From NCBI GenBank assembly GCA_964515755.1, contig CAZEVK010000004.1, positions 1 through 64,000 on the forward strand: a stretch of DNA of 64,000 nt, written 5' to 3'. Below the pieces are notes generated by a model. It was not told the origin of the DNA. It saw only the letters and a program-made list of their open reading frames with translations, and ran no database searches. This DNA comes from JAGVLN01 sp964515755 (GTDB lineage: Bacteria > Pseudomonadota > Alphaproteobacteria > Rickettsiales > JABSSG01). Positions 55,579 to 64,000 of the stretch are shown piece after piece. A program made the translations under genes and the position numbers. How positions within the stretch are numbered: position 1 is the stretch's first letter; every line of letters begins with the position of its first letter.

Positions 55579-56192
55579 AATTCACAATACTCATTAATCG
55601 GACATTGCTCACACAGTGGCTTTTTTGCTTTGCATATATATCTACCATGTAAAATCAGCCAATGATGAGCATGATTTAACCATTTTTTTGAAATTATTTT
55701 TAATAAATCTTGTTCCACTTTTTCAGGGGTAGTACTATGAGAAAAGCCGATTCTTCTTGATGTACGAAATACATGAGTATCAACAGCTATAGTGGGCATG
55801 CCAAACGCACAATTCATGACAACATTAGCAGTTTTTCTACCCACACCAGGTAATGATTCCAAATCTTTCATATTATCAGGCACTATGGAATGGTATTTTT
55901 CTACTAACTGACTACTTAATTTAATTATACTCTTAGCCTTACTATTAAAAAGCCCAATAGATTTAATGTAATATTTTAAACCTTCTTCTCCAAGATTTAT
56001 CATATCTTTTGGAGTGGAAGTAATCATAAATAATTCTTTAGTGGCTTTGTTAACGCTTATATCAGTAGCTTGTGCTGATAAAACCACCGCCACCAATAAA
56101 GTGAAGTTATTCGTATATTTTAGCTCAGTTTTAGGATATGGATTTGCTTTAGAAAAAATGGTAAAAATACGATCTACTTGTTCTTTATCCAT
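55533..56192 (-). CDS. nth: Endonuclease III
   Basis: This bifunctional glycosylase/AP lyase removes oxidised pyrimidines. The 219 residues show LLVAVVLSAQATDISVNKAT, the helix-hairpin-helix LPGVGRKTANVVMN with the catalytic Lys, AVDTHVFRTSRRIG with the catalytic Asp, and the Fe-S loop CKAKKPLCEQCPINEYC. A short extension after the cluster (EFYKTCSARSLISSKL) is encoded inside the nadV 3' end. Confidence 0.96.
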   Translation of the reverse strand: MDKEQVDRIFTIFSKANPYPKTELKYTNNFTLLVAVVLSAQATDISVNKATKELFMITSTPKDMINLGEEGLKYYIKSIGLFNSKAKSIIKLSSQLVEKYHSIVPDNMKDLESLPGVGRKTANVVMNCAFGMPTIAVDTHVFRTSRRIGFSHSTTPEKVEQDLLKIISKKWLNHAHHWLILHGRYICKAKKPLCEQCPINEYCEFYKTCSARSLISSKL

Positions 56193-56260
56193 AATCTTTA
56201 TATAATTTTTTCAATAGTTCAGTTATATTATGTTGTAATTGATAATATCTAAAATAGCAA

Positions 56261-57190
56261 ATGACAGTAAAAAACTATCTTGATCAAAAAAAATTGTTTG
56301 AAATTATAAATTTTGTCACTCGCTCAGATTCTAATCCTCATGCATTAATTTTTGGTGGAAGTAAAGGAATTGGTAAAGCAACTGCAGCAAAAGATATAAC
56401 AAACCATCTTTTATCTGATCAAAATGACTTACTACATAATTTACTATGGATTAATTCTAATGAAGAGATTATTTCTATAGAACAAATCAGGAATATAAAA
56501 GAATTTTTCAGCCAGACAATTTTAAATGATTCCTACAGAATAGTAGTAATTGATAGTGTTGATGATTTAAATATCAATTCAGCAAATGCTTTATTAAAAA
56601 CTCTGGAAGAACCTCCACAAAAATCTTTGTTAATTTTAATTTCTCACAAACCACACAATTTAATTGATACAATTAAATCGCGCTGTGCTTTAATTAAATT
56701 TCGTGTTCCAGAAAATACGCATGACATTATTAATCAAAATACAAAAATTGAAATAAAAGAAGCTGAACTATTATTGAGGCTTGCGCACAACGTTCCTGGT
56801 ATTGCCCTATATCTTCATCAACATCAGGGTTTTGAGTTATATGAGAATATAATCTTCGCCATTAGTAATTATAATTCATCATTTGATAACACGTATAAAC
56901 TAATTGAAAACTATTTTTCTGACAATTCAATTGAGAAGTGGCTAGTATTCGACTACTTATTCAAATATCTGTTAGAGAAAATAATAAAGACCAGTAGTAT
57001 GTCCCATAGTAATGATTTATTTAAAGAAGAAAAGGAAGTTATCAATAAGCTAGTATCAAAAAGATCAACTCAAGAATGGTTTGCAATTTATGATCAGGTT
57101 ATTCATTTAACAGCCTCAGCCAAAAAACTATATTTAGATTATAAAAATGTTGCTATAGTACTGATGCAATTAATTAACAAAGAGGCTTAG
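56261..57190 (+). CDS. holB: DNA polymerase III delta-prime subunit
   Basis: This AAA+ clamp-loader subunit has 309 residues, a P-loop HALIFGGSKGIGKATAA (about 28-44), the sensor/SRC region SYRIVVIDSVDDLNINSANALLKTLEEPPQKSLLILISHKP and TIKSRCALIKF. The zinc-binding cysteine cluster seen in gamma/tau is lacking. It is followed immediately by metG, and the holB-metG-tatD order is conserved in alphaproteobacteria. Confidence 0.93.
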   Translation: MTVKNYLDQKKLFEIINFVTRSDSNPHALIFGGSKGIGKATAAKDITNHLLSDQNDLLHNLLWINSNEEIISIEQIRNIKEFFSQTILNDSYRIVVIDSVDDLNINSANALLKTLEEPPQKSLLILISHKPHNLIDTIKSRCALIKFRVPENTHDIINQNTKIEIKEAELLLRLAHNVPGIALYLHQHQGFELYENIIFAISNYNSSFDNTYKLIENYFSDNSIEKWLVFDYLFKYLLEKIIKTSSMSHSNDLFKEEKEVINKLVSKRSTQEWFAIYDQVIHLTASAKKLYLDYKNVAIVLMQLINKEA

Positions 57191-58705
57191 GTGAAAAATT
57201 TTTACGTAACTACTCCAATTTATTACGTGAATGATATCCCTCATATAGGTAGTGTTTATACAACTTTAGCAGCGGATGTTATAGCACGTTTTAAAAGGCT
57301 TGATGGTTATAACGTTAAGTTTGTAACTGGCACTGATGAACACGGTCAAAAGGTTGAGAAAGCTGCGTTAAAAGCTGGCATGGATCCACAAACATTTACA
57401 GACAAAGTTTCTTCAAGATTTCGCGAAACTTTTAATTTAATGAACATCAGTTACGATGATTTTATTCGAACTACTGAAACTCGCCATAAAAAAGCTACCA
57501 CAGCTCTCTGGATCAATTTATTAGAGAATGGACAAATATATTTGGATAAATATTCTGGCTGGTATTCTGTACGCGATGAAGCTTTTTACAACGAAGATGA
57601 GCTAGTTGAAGGGAAAGCTCCAACAGGCTCTGAAGTAGAATGGATATCTGAAGAAAGTTACTTTTTTAGACTATCAGCTTATCAAGATAAATTATTGGAA
57701 TTATATGAAAAACAGCCAGATTTTATTTCCCCAAGTTTTAGAAAAAACGAAGTAGTAAATTTTGTTAAATTAGGTTTACGAGATTTATCGGTTTCACGTA
57801 CTACCTTTAAGTGGGGAATCCCAATACCTGGCAATAACCAACATATCATGTATGTATGGCTAGACGCTCTTACTAATTACCTTTCAGTCATTGGTTATCC
57901 TGATATTGAGTGTGCAGATTTTAAAGCATTCTGGCCTGCAGATCTCCACATAGTTGGTAAAGATATAACTAGATTTCATGCCGTCTATTGGCCTGCATTA
58001 TTAATGGCTGCTAAAATTGATCTACCTAAACGCATAGTCAGTCATGGTTGGTGGTTAATCGAAGGCGAAAAAATGTCTAAATCTCTTGGAAACGTTATTA
58101 ATCCTTTAGATTTGATAAATGAATTTGGTGTTGACGCAACAAGATATTATTTAATGCGTGAGATCTCATTTGGAAATGACGGCAACTTTACTCGCCATAG
58201 TTTTATAAAACGCATTAATAGTGAGCTAGCTAATAATATTGGTAATTTGGTACAACGGATTTTATCAATGATTTGGAAAAACTGTAACAGTAAAATTCCA
58301 CAACCTTATGAATCAGTTTACGTTCAAGAAGAGTTATTACAATTTGCCGAAAAACTAATCATCAGAATCCGTACTCAAATTGATCAACAACTTATTCATA
58401 TGGTTATTGAAGATATTATCGATCTAGCGAATCGTGCAAATACTTATATTGATTATCAATCTCCGTGGGCGCTTAAGAAAACTGATGATGCTAAAATGAA
58501 ATCTGTGCTATATGTACTTGCAGAAACCATTAGATATATTGGGATTTTGCTCCAACCGTTTGTTCAAGATTCTGCCGAAAAAATTCTTGATCAATTATCA
58601 ATTAGCAAAGATGAGCGTGAATTTAAACATTTAAACAAGAAATATGCATTAAAAGTTGGCACTGAAATTCAAGAACCAAAAGCTGTATTTCCAAGGATAG
58701 AATGA
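57191..58705 (+). CDS. metG: Methionyl-tRNA synthetase
   Basis: This class I synthetase has 504 residues. It starts with GTG right after the holB stop. HIGH appears as DIPHIGSVYTTLAADVIARF, the KMSKS loop as GEKMSKSLGNVINP, and HAVYWPALLMAA and YVWLDALTNYL are typical. The zinc-knuckle cysteines and the C-terminal tRNA-binding EMAP domain are absent, as in the short MetG2 form. It overlaps tatD by 4 bases. Confidence 0.97.
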   Translation: MKNFYVTTPIYYVNDIPHIGSVYTTLAADVIARFKRLDGYNVKFVTGTDEHGQKVEKAALKAGMDPQTFTDKVSSRFRETFNLMNISYDDFIRTTETRHKKATTALWINLLENGQIYLDKYSGWYSVRDEAFYNEDELVEGKAPTGSEVEWISEESYFFRLSAYQDKLLELYEKQPDFISPSFRKNEVVNFVKLGLRDLSVSRTTFKWGIPIPGNNQHIMYVWLDALTNYLSVIGYPDIECADFKAFWPADLHIVGKDITRFHAVYWPALLMAAKIDLPKRIVSHGWWLIEGEKMSKSLGNVINPLDLINEFGVDATRYYLMREISFGNDGNFTRHSFIKRINSELANNIGNLVQRILSMIWKNCNSKIPQPYESVYVQEELLQFAEKLIIRIRTQIDQQLIHMVIEDIIDLANRANTYIDYQSPWALKKTDDAKMKSVLYVLAETIRYIGILLQPFVQDSAEKILDQLSISKDEREFKHLNKKYALKVGTEIQEPKAVFPRIE

Positions 58706-59493
58706 AAATTATTGATTCACATTGTCATCTAGATTTTGAAGTCTTTAAGGAAGACTTTCATGAAATGCTACAGCGTGCTAAAAATTCTAATATTACAGTG
58801 ATGCAAACAATTTGCACTAAAATATCAGAATTTGAAAAAATAAGAAAAATTGCTGAATCTTATAATAATATTTATTGCTCAGTAGGCATTCATCCAGATG
58901 AAGTTAAGAATGAAAAATACATCACAGCCGAAGAATTAATAGAGTATACTAATCACCCAAAAGTTATAGGATTAGGGGAAACAGGACTAGATTATTATCG
59001 TGATAAATCAGATTCAAATTTACAAGCAAGTTTATTTAGAGAACATATAAAAGCATCACGTATCACTGGCTTACCTTTGATTGTTCACACAAGATCAGCT
59101 GATGATGATACTGTAAAAATCTTATCTGATGAAATGAGGATTGGTAAATTCCCAGGATTAATTCACTGCTTCACTGCTAGCCATGAATTAGCTCAAGCTG
59201 TCATAGAATTAGGATTTTATATCTCTATTTCAGGCATTGTAACATTTAAAAATGCAACTAAATTGCAAGAAACAATCAGAGAGTTACCTTTAGAACGTCT
59301 ATTGGTTGAAACTGATGCACCATATCTTGCGCCAACACCAAAACGTGGCAGTCGTAATGAGCCAGCATTTACCACTTACACTGTAGAATTTATTGCAAAA
59401 TTATTCGGTAAAACCCCAGAATATATAGCAAAAATTACCACCGAAAATTTCTATTATTTATTCAAAAAAGTTAAAAATGAGGATACAAATTAA
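58702..59493 (+). CDS. tatD: TatD family metal-dependent hydrolase
   Basis: This 263-residue TIM-barrel nuclease/hydrolase has metal ligands in IDSHCHLDF (His7, His9), the Glu in GLGETGLDYY, His in LIVHTRSADDD and LIHCFTAS, and Asp in LVETDAPYLAPTPKRG. It is in an operon with holB and metG. It overlaps the convergent FKBP-like gene by 23 bases. Confidence 0.95.
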   Translation: MKIIDSHCHLDFEVFKEDFHEMLQRAKNSNITVMQTICTKISEFEKIRKIAESYNNIYCSVGIHPDEVKNEKYITAEELIEYTNHPKVIGLGETGLDYYRDKSDSNLQASLFREHIKASRITGLPLIVHTRSADDDTVKILSDEMRIGKFPGLIHCFTASHELAQAVIELGFYISISGIVTFKNATKLQETIRELPLERLLVETDAPYLAPTPKRGSRNEPAFTTYTVEFIAKLFGKTPEYIAKITTENFYYLFKKVKNEDTN

Positions 59494-60481
59494 TAATCAC
59501 TATTTCTTCATTAATTTTCAAATCATCAGGAATTTCTAAAAATTTCATACCGAGCAATTCTTTTGAAGGTATTGTAATGAATATTTTGTGACCAATTGGT
59601 AGGTTGTCTATGGCAGCAGATATTTCTTGCGGTATTTTACTGCTACCTATTTTTATAGATTTCTTCCCACTACTAGACTTCTTTGAATCATAAATTATGT
59701 TATCTTTTATATCCCTTATCTCGTAAGAGATTAACACCGACTCACCACAAGTAAAATTACGCATTGAAATTGTTTTCTGATCAATATTCTTATTAAAAAT
59801 TTTATTACTTGGGATAATTTCTTTAGTATTCTTTATATCAATTAGTGTAACATTACTCTGATAAAGATAATCTTTTTTTATAAGAGCAATCTTTGACTTA
59901 GCAAAAATAATTTTTCTACTTCCACCCTTCTTCATCCCTAATACTGCTCTCTCTAAATTTTCAGGTAATGCTCCGCTTCCAATTTTAAAAGCAATTTTTT
60001 CTTTTTTAGAAGTTATATTAGCTATAACATTTTTATTATCATCTATTTTACTAATATCATATTCTACTACTACTTCATGACCGCAAGCAGATTCAATGCC
60101 AACTCCTGTATTAATTTCATCAAAGTGAAAATTTTTTGAAAGTATATTTTTTGTTAATTCATCTTGGGATTCCAAATTTTTTAATACTGTCTGAACAATT
60201 TCTTTTCCTTCTGGGGTTTTCATAACCTGGCTGATAATACCAGCAACTTTTCTTTCAAGAAACGATGAATCTTCTTTTGTAGCAATTTTAATTTTAGTGT
60301 CATCGGTTTCAGCTTCTTCTTGAGGAACTTCTAATGGATCTGCAGTTAGTAAAGAAACAGCTTTAGAAAATTGCTGTGATACCTCTTTAGATTTTGATTC
60401 TATTTTAGATTTATTATAATTGTAAATTGCAATAGCCGCGAATATAAGAAGAATAAGCTTTACTAAACTCGCATGACGCAT
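59471..60481 (-). CDS. Membrane-anchored protein with two FKBP-like domains
   Basis: The 336 residues begin with a signal or anchor helix (6-21, KLILLIFAAIAIYNYN), then a charged Glu/Lys-rich linker (25-115). Two FKBP-type domains follow. The first spans about 118-215 with ACGHEVVVEYDISK and FKIGSGALPENLERAVLGMKKGGSRKIIF. The second spans about 240-335 with CGESVLISYEIRDI and IKIGSSKIPQEISAAIDNLPIGHKIFITIP. The domain pattern V.YE...G..V.DSS....F.IG...P....A..GM..GE is recognisable, but several active-site aromatics look lost. It is probably a periplasmic chaperone or prolyl isomerase. Confidence 0.8.
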   Translation of the reverse strand: MRHASLVKLILLIFAAIAIYNYNKSKIESKSKEVSQQFSKAVSLLTADPLEVPQEEAETDDTKIKIATKEDSSFLERKVAGIISQVMKTPEGKEIVQTVLKNLESQDELTKNILSKNFHFDEINTGVGIESACGHEVVVEYDISKIDDNKNVIANITSKKEKIAFKIGSGALPENLERAVLGMKKGGSRKIIFAKSKIALIKKDYLYQSNVTLIDIKNTKEIIPSNKIFNKNIDQKTISMRNFTCGESVLISYEIRDIKDNIIYDSKKSSSGKKSIKIGSSKIPQEISAAIDNLPIGHKIFITIPSKELLGMKFLEIPDDLKINEEIVIINLYPHF

Positions 60482-60869
60482 TTAATTATCCTCATTAATT
60501 TTGAAGTAGCTTAAAGAATATTCCATTATAACAAAAGTTCAAGGTGTTTTTATTTACTAAAAACACTACTAAGATATTTACCATAAAGTTATAATAATTT
60601 TTAATATCTCAGCTTTAAGCTGAAAGCAAGAAAACTATTTTTTGCATAAATTATTTCTACTATGATCTAAGGAAAACATATTTATGATTGTAAGATTCTT
60701 ATTAAGAAATTAAGCTTGAGGCTTATAATATTAAGTATAAAGGCTAGATACTAATAAAATATATTTTATCCATACTACAATCATTTGTATTAATCTGTCC
60801 AAATTAATTATTTATTAATAGCTATTATGTATAATTAATAAATAGTAACCTTAAATTATTGTAAAAATT
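60482..60869. other. Gene-free stretch before the accessory group
   Basis: I see no gene in these 388 bases. They contain a 15-base palindrome TCAGCTT-T-AAGCTGA (60609-60623) and a TTAA-N7-TTAA sequence (60804-60818) about 50 bases before the next gene. Neither has proven meaning. Confidence 0.5.
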
Positions 60870-61055
60870 ATGCATAAGACATTTTCTAAAATTATTAGAG
60901 TTATAGGCTGGAACTTATTAATTATTTGTAGCTTAGCTCTATCAATTTATTTTTATAATTTTTTTACTAAAAATTATGATCACAGTGATAGAAATACTAT
61001 TAAAGAAATGTTCGAAGAGCATAATAATATAGTTAGAAACAATAAAAATAAATAA
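60870..61055 (+). CDS. Small single-pass membrane protein
   Basis: The 61 residues have one hydrophobic helix (about 12-32, VIGWNLLIICSLALSIYFYNF) with a basic N-terminus and a polar, charged C-terminal tail rich in Asn, Lys and Glu, probably periplasmic. No family is recognised. There is no clear Shine-Dalgarno, and the gene could be spurious, but the helix and the orderly spacing to the next gene favour a real one. Confidence 0.5.
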   Translation: MHKTFSKIIRVIGWNLLIICSLALSIYFYNFFTKNYDHSDRNTIKEMFEEHNNIVRNNKNK

Positions 61056-61099
61056 TGTTAGTTATTCCAAGAATAATAATATTGGTATAAAATAGTTCT

Positions 61100-61774
61100 A
61101 TGATGTTAGTTATAAAAAAATTTTACTTATATATTCTTTTAATCACTTGTATTTCCAGTTTCAATGCTTGGGGATTTACTATTGATACTGAGCAAAAAAA
61201 TGCAGAGCATTTTAAGGGATGTATACCAACTCAATCAATTGAGCAAGCAAATGAGCCTAAACAAATTATATCAAATAACAATCTGACCAAAAAAGTAGGA
61301 GCGCTTTCTGATAAGTTAATGCCAAAGATCGTTTTAATAGGAAGAATACGTGATAGGAATTGTAGTGCAATTCCAGATTCAACAATAAGCATATGGCAAA
61401 CTGATCAATACGGATTATATCGATATGTAAGAGTTATAGATAATAATCAAAGTATTTATAATATGAACGAGCAAATTTTAAGTAACTTTCAGGGAGTTGG
61501 CTCTGCAACTTCAACTAATACAGGTGAATTTGCCTTTATTACAGTTCATCCATCTAAAGGTAGGACTAGTAGAGGTGAAACTATAAGCTTAGTAGTAACT
61601 CATGATAAGTTCCCAGAGCTAAAAACCAAAATCTTCTTAGTTGATAAGGAGAAAAAAATGCCAAATAGACATTATACTCCTGCTTATAGCGCCAAAACTG
61701 CTTTTAATAATCGTTTAAAAGTATATTATTTTGACATAGTTTTAGATGGTAAAAGCCAACATCTAAGTTATTAA
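61100..61774 (+). CDS. Exported intradiol dioxygenase-like protein, probably inactive
   Basis: The 224 residues start with a signal peptide (about 1-25, ending FNAWG). The body resembles protocatechuate 3,4-dioxygenase beta chains: VLIGRIRDRNCSAIPDSTISIWQTDQYGLYRY, then GEFAFITVHPSKGR. In active enzymes the next strand carries the two iron His ligands (HIH); here it reads ETISLVV, so at least those ligands are missing. Similar PcaH-like relics are known in Rickettsia. A role in the envelope rather than catechol cleavage is more likely. Function unknown. Confidence 0.72.
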   Translation: MMLVIKKFYLYILLITCISSFNAWGFTIDTEQKNAEHFKGCIPTQSIEQANEPKQIISNNNLTKKVGALSDKLMPKIVLIGRIRDRNCSAIPDSTISIWQTDQYGLYRYVRVIDNNQSIYNMNEQILSNFQGVGSATSTNTGEFAFITVHPSKGRTSRGETISLVVTHDKFPELKTKIFLVDKEKKMPNRHYTPAYSAKTAFNNRLKVYYFDIVLDGKSQHLSY

Positions 61775-61780
61775 TATACA

Positions 61781-62500
61781 ATGCTAAAAATTTCCCATAT
61801 CTATAAATCCCCAAATTTTGATGAACGCACATCAAATATCGACATGATAGTCATTCATGCCACAAATATGGAAGAGCTTGTGTCTATAGAAAGACTTTGC
61901 GACCCAAAAAGTAATGTAAGCTGCCATTACTTAATTTCTCAAAATGGTGAAATTTATTCTTTAGTAGACGATAATAAAAGAGCTTGGCATGCTGGAGAAA
62001 GTTTTTGGCGGGGACGCGAGAAATTAAATACTTTTTCTATTGGTATTGAACTTGTTAATACCAATCATTTGTTAGAAACTAATATTTTTCCTAAAGCTCA
62101 AATGAATTCATTAATACAGCTGTGCATTGATTTAATTAAAAAATACAATATAGCTGATTATAATATAGTTGCTCACTCTGATATTGCGCCAAATCGTAAA
62201 GATGATCCTGGTCAATATTTTAATTGGAAGCTTCTTGCAGATAATTGTATTGGTATTTATCCAGATATTAAAGATATTGAAAATAATATGATATTGATTA
62301 GTCAAGGTGATAAAAATTCACAAGTTCTAAAAATACAAAAAATGCTAAAAAATTTTGGTTATAAAATTGATCTTAATGGCGAATTTGATGAAACAATGTC
62401 TATGGTAATAATAGCGTTTAAAAGAAGATTTTACCCTAATAATTTATTACCAAATATCAATAATAAAGCTCTTATGATCCTTAATGAATTAGTTAGATAG
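61781..62500 (+). CDS. N-acetylmuramoyl-L-alanine amidase with peptidoglycan-binding domain
   Basis: This AmpD/AmiD-type zinc amidase cleaves the lactyl-amide bond of muropeptides. The catalytic domain (1-155) has zinc ligands His26 (MIVIHAT), His132 (IVAHSDIAP) and Asp142 (RKDDPGQYF), with Glu90 in the core. A PG_binding_1 domain (about 173-235) follows: GDKNSQVLKIQKMLKNFGY, LNGEFDETMSMVIIAFKRRF. No signal peptide is present, so it acts in the cytoplasm on recycled muropeptides or is exported another way. It starts 6 bases after the dioxygenase-like gene. Confidence 0.92.
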   Translation: MLKISHIYKSPNFDERTSNIDMIVIHATNMEELVSIERLCDPKSNVSCHYLISQNGEIYSLVDDNKRAWHAGESFWRGREKLNTFSIGIELVNTNHLLETNIFPKAQMNSLIQLCIDLIKKYNIADYNIVAHSDIAPNRKDDPGQYFNWKLLADNCIGIYPDIKDIENNMILISQGDKNSQVLKIQKMLKNFGYKIDLNGEFDETMSMVIIAFKRRFYPNNLLPNINNKALMILNELVR

Positions 62501-62527
62501 CTTAGTAATTATCTTTCTTGATATTTC

Positions 62528-63490
62528 TTAAGGAGTCTGATTCTGACAATAATAAGATGTTTGGAACTTGTTAAGCAATGTCTCTATCTTTCTTAAGAGA
62601 TCTCTATATCGCGATATATATATATCTTGATCGAAATACATATCCACAATTATATTACTATCGTTATAGTAATGTCTTATTTTACATATATATTTATCAG
62701 CTCTAAAGTCCATATAATCACGACCATCTACACAATGAATCCATAAACTTGGATTGGAAGGGTCATCTGTAGAAGAAAGAAATAAATTAGGACTTTTGTC
62801 TTCACAAGCTTCATTTGCTTTTTCTTGTCTGGCAATACCACTCACTATGCAAGCTCTTTTCCAATTATCAAAAATATAATAATCTAAGTCAATCCCATGA
62901 AAATTCTTTTTTATTAATGATAGTTTAATAATATCATCTGAAGGCTGGCCGTCATACCTTTCTAACAAACCTACTAATTCTGACCAATATAATTGTTGGC
63001 AACTTTGATTTGATGTACATTTATCTCTTTGAGGATTTTTCTTAATAACCATGTCTATATAGTTCGATGCATTATATTTTCCATCTATAATTAGCTGGCG
63101 ATCAACAGGCTCTAGAGTATTAAAATCAAATTCAAGATGTAATTCATCAACATTTCCTGATAATTTATATTTTTCAACATTTAGATAAGAACGTGGTATA
63201 CAAAACTGAGTACCACTAACATTAAAAACTCCTACTAATCCTTTTTTATCCCAAGGGCAATCTGGTATTTCCATAACCAATTCTGGTGGAGTTTTATCTT
63301 GCATCCAGGCTTTTAATTTTGCACAATCTTTACGCTTTACTATTCTTTCAGGAATTGCAATTGAGGTTATGCCATTTGCTCCTGGAAATTCATAATATAG
63401 ACTATCAGAGCTTTCTATTTTATAGTACCATATATAAATAAGACACGTGCAAGAGATTAAAATAAATATGAATTTTTGCAATTTGTTCAT
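62528..63490 (-). CDS. Cysteine-rich exported protein of unknown function
   Basis: I do not recognise this 320-residue protein. It has an N-terminal signal or anchor (about 6-23, FIFILISCTCLIYIWYY). The remaining part is polar and holds ten cysteines outside the anchor (for example KDCAKL, PDCPWD, DKCTSNQSC, NEACEDK, WIHCVDG, YICKIR, YYCQN). An even number of well-spread cysteines in an exported protein suggests disulfides, in keeping with dsbB and dsbD in this window. It begins one base after the RDD gene and so may be cotranscribed with it. Confidence 0.65.
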   Translation of the reverse strand: MNKLQKFIFILISCTCLIYIWYYKIESSDSLYYEFPGANGITSIAIPERIVKRKDCAKLKAWMQDKTPPELVMEIPDCPWDKKGLVGVFNVSGTQFCIPRSYLNVEKYKLSGNVDELHLEFDFNTLEPVDRQLIIDGKYNASNYIDMVIKKNPQRDKCTSNQSCQQLYWSELVGLLERYDGQPSDDIIKLSLIKKNFHGIDLDYYIFDNWKRACIVSGIARQEKANEACEDKSPNLFLSSTDDPSNPSLWIHCVDGRDYMDFRADKYICKIRHYYNDSNIIVDMYFDQDIYISRYRDLLRKIETLLNKFQTSYYCQNQTP

Positions 63491-63491
63491 T

Positions 63492-63890
63492 TTAATTACT
63501 TATTACTCGGGTGTAACTTAATAAATCATATATTGTAGATTTCTTAGAAAATATAGGGAGATACCAAAATATCGTAAAAAGTGGAAGCAAGTATAACGTG
63601 GTCCTAAGGATAATTCTAAAAACAGATGGTTCGCTTCCATCTCTGTTTACAACCTTAATTTCCATCAGACTCTTGCTAAATGAGGCATGTTTTTTAGAAC
63701 TTTCAAGAATAACATAATAAGAAAATGGAAATGTTAGTAAAATTATTACAAGAGGAAGGGTGAGTGTAAATGTTGTAGGATTAAAGGAGAATAATGTTAC
63801 TATAAAATAAAACACCATAATAATTAAAGAAATTATAAGACAATCTAATATATGAGCAACTAATCTTCTCCACATACCCGCCGCTCTCAT
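63492..63890 (-). CDS. RDD family membrane protein
   Basis: The 132 residues start at the ATG at 63890, since GAGGA stands 8 bases before it and the RDD domain begins there (MRAAGMWRRLVAHILDCLII); the ATG at 63905 is less likely. The family Arg and Asp pairs are visible (RR near the start, D of HILD), followed by helices at about 12-34, 42-65 and 105-123 and the loop VVNRDGSEPSVFRIILRT. RDD proteins are thought to be small transporters or ion exchangers; the substrate is not known. Confidence 0.82.
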   Translation of the reverse strand: MRAAGMWRRLVAHILDCLIISLIIMVFYFIVTLFSFNPTTFTLTLPLVIILLTFPFSYYVILESSKKHASFSKSLMEIKVVNRDGSEPSVFRIILRTTLYLLPLFTIFWYLPIFSKKSTIYDLLSYTRVISN

Positions 63891-64000
63891 AACAAATATC
63901 CTCATTTATTTTTCTTATTCAATTGTAGGGTTTTTATGAAAACTCTGTCAATCACATTTTTAATCTAAGATTGACAAGTGCAACAATAAAAAGTCGATCT

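Noticed and set aside
60609..60623. 15-base palindrome TCAGCTTTAAGCTGA as a regulatory site or terminator
   Set aside because: The loop of one base and lack of a T-run exclude a terminator, and no second copy or nearby promoter supports an operator.
63946..63976. 8-bp inverted repeat TGTCAATC/GATTGACA at the window end, with a TTGACA
   Set aside because: No matching -10 box and no gene follow within the window; short inverted repeats are common at this AT content.
1..64000. CRISPR array, rRNA operon, prophage, transposase or toxin-antitoxin genes
   Set aside because: I looked for regularly spaced repeats, rRNA cores and transposase or integrase motifs and found none; the 17491-17618 repeat has only two units inside a gene.

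Overview
The window is an AT-rich, gene-dense stretch of an alphaproteobacterial chromosome, most probably from an obligate intracellular member of the Rickettsiales. The pointers are a Tlc-type ATP/ADP translocase (39593-41107), ProP-type MFS carriers, DUF2125 and DUF3576 proteins, the alphaproteobacterial order DUF3576-leuS-lptE-holA, a CckA-type receiver, and several decaying genes. I cannot name the genus from the sequence alone. A run of 10 N (52686-52695) shows that this is a draft scaffold, so some frameshifts below could be assembly errors.

Layout. 1-5.3 kb: small membrane proteins, the CcmAB heme exporter and aconitase. 5.4-8.1 kb: a DUF5993-DsbB redox pair, dapA-smpB and carD. 8.1-12.5 kb (minus strand): a decayed carboxylesterase, ubiG, a DUF2125 protein and icd. 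12.6-15.6 kb: a two-gene unit of an adenosylhomocysteinase-like protein and a hybrid histidine kinase whose membrane domain resembles the CqsS/LqsS quorum-sensing receptors. 15.7-18.6 kb: photolyase, a repeat-containing orphan and tRNA-Arg(CCU). 18.7-23.3 kb: DUF3576-leuS-lptE-holA. 23.4-30.8 kb: a phasin, Sco1, a 1280-residue orphan protein, a lone CckA-like receiver, an ABC ATPase, grxD and a bolA gene broken by a stop codon. 30.9-35.5 kb: nadD-rsfS-rlmH and dnaK/dnaJ. 35.5-41.1 kb: an RND pump with its adaptor, and tlc. 41.6-48.0 kb: lysC, a nitronate monooxygenase/FabK-like enzyme, an M23 lipoprotein, dgt, erpA and dsbD. 48.1-54.1 kb: algH-trmD-rplS-HAD-proP and a broken comEC. 54.2-60.5 kb: a NAMPT/NadV enzyme, nth, holB-metG-tatD and a double-FKBP protein. 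60.9-63.9 kb: an accessory group of exported proteins, an amidase and an RDD protein.

How the genes work together. CcmAB, DsbB, DsbD and Sco1 form an envelope redox and cytochrome-assembly set. acnA, icd and ubiG belong to the TCA cycle and ubiquinone synthesis. lysC and dapA feed diaminopimelate synthesis, and the M23 and amidase genes act on peptidoglycan, so a cell wall is probably made. NadV plus NadD could turn host nicotinamide into NAD, and Tlc imports host ATP.

The most unusual item is the adenosylhomocysteinase-like/CqsS-like pair at 12.6-15.6 kb, which may be an undescribed small-molecule signalling module. The 1280-residue orphan and the lone CckA-type receiver next to it are the next most interesting.
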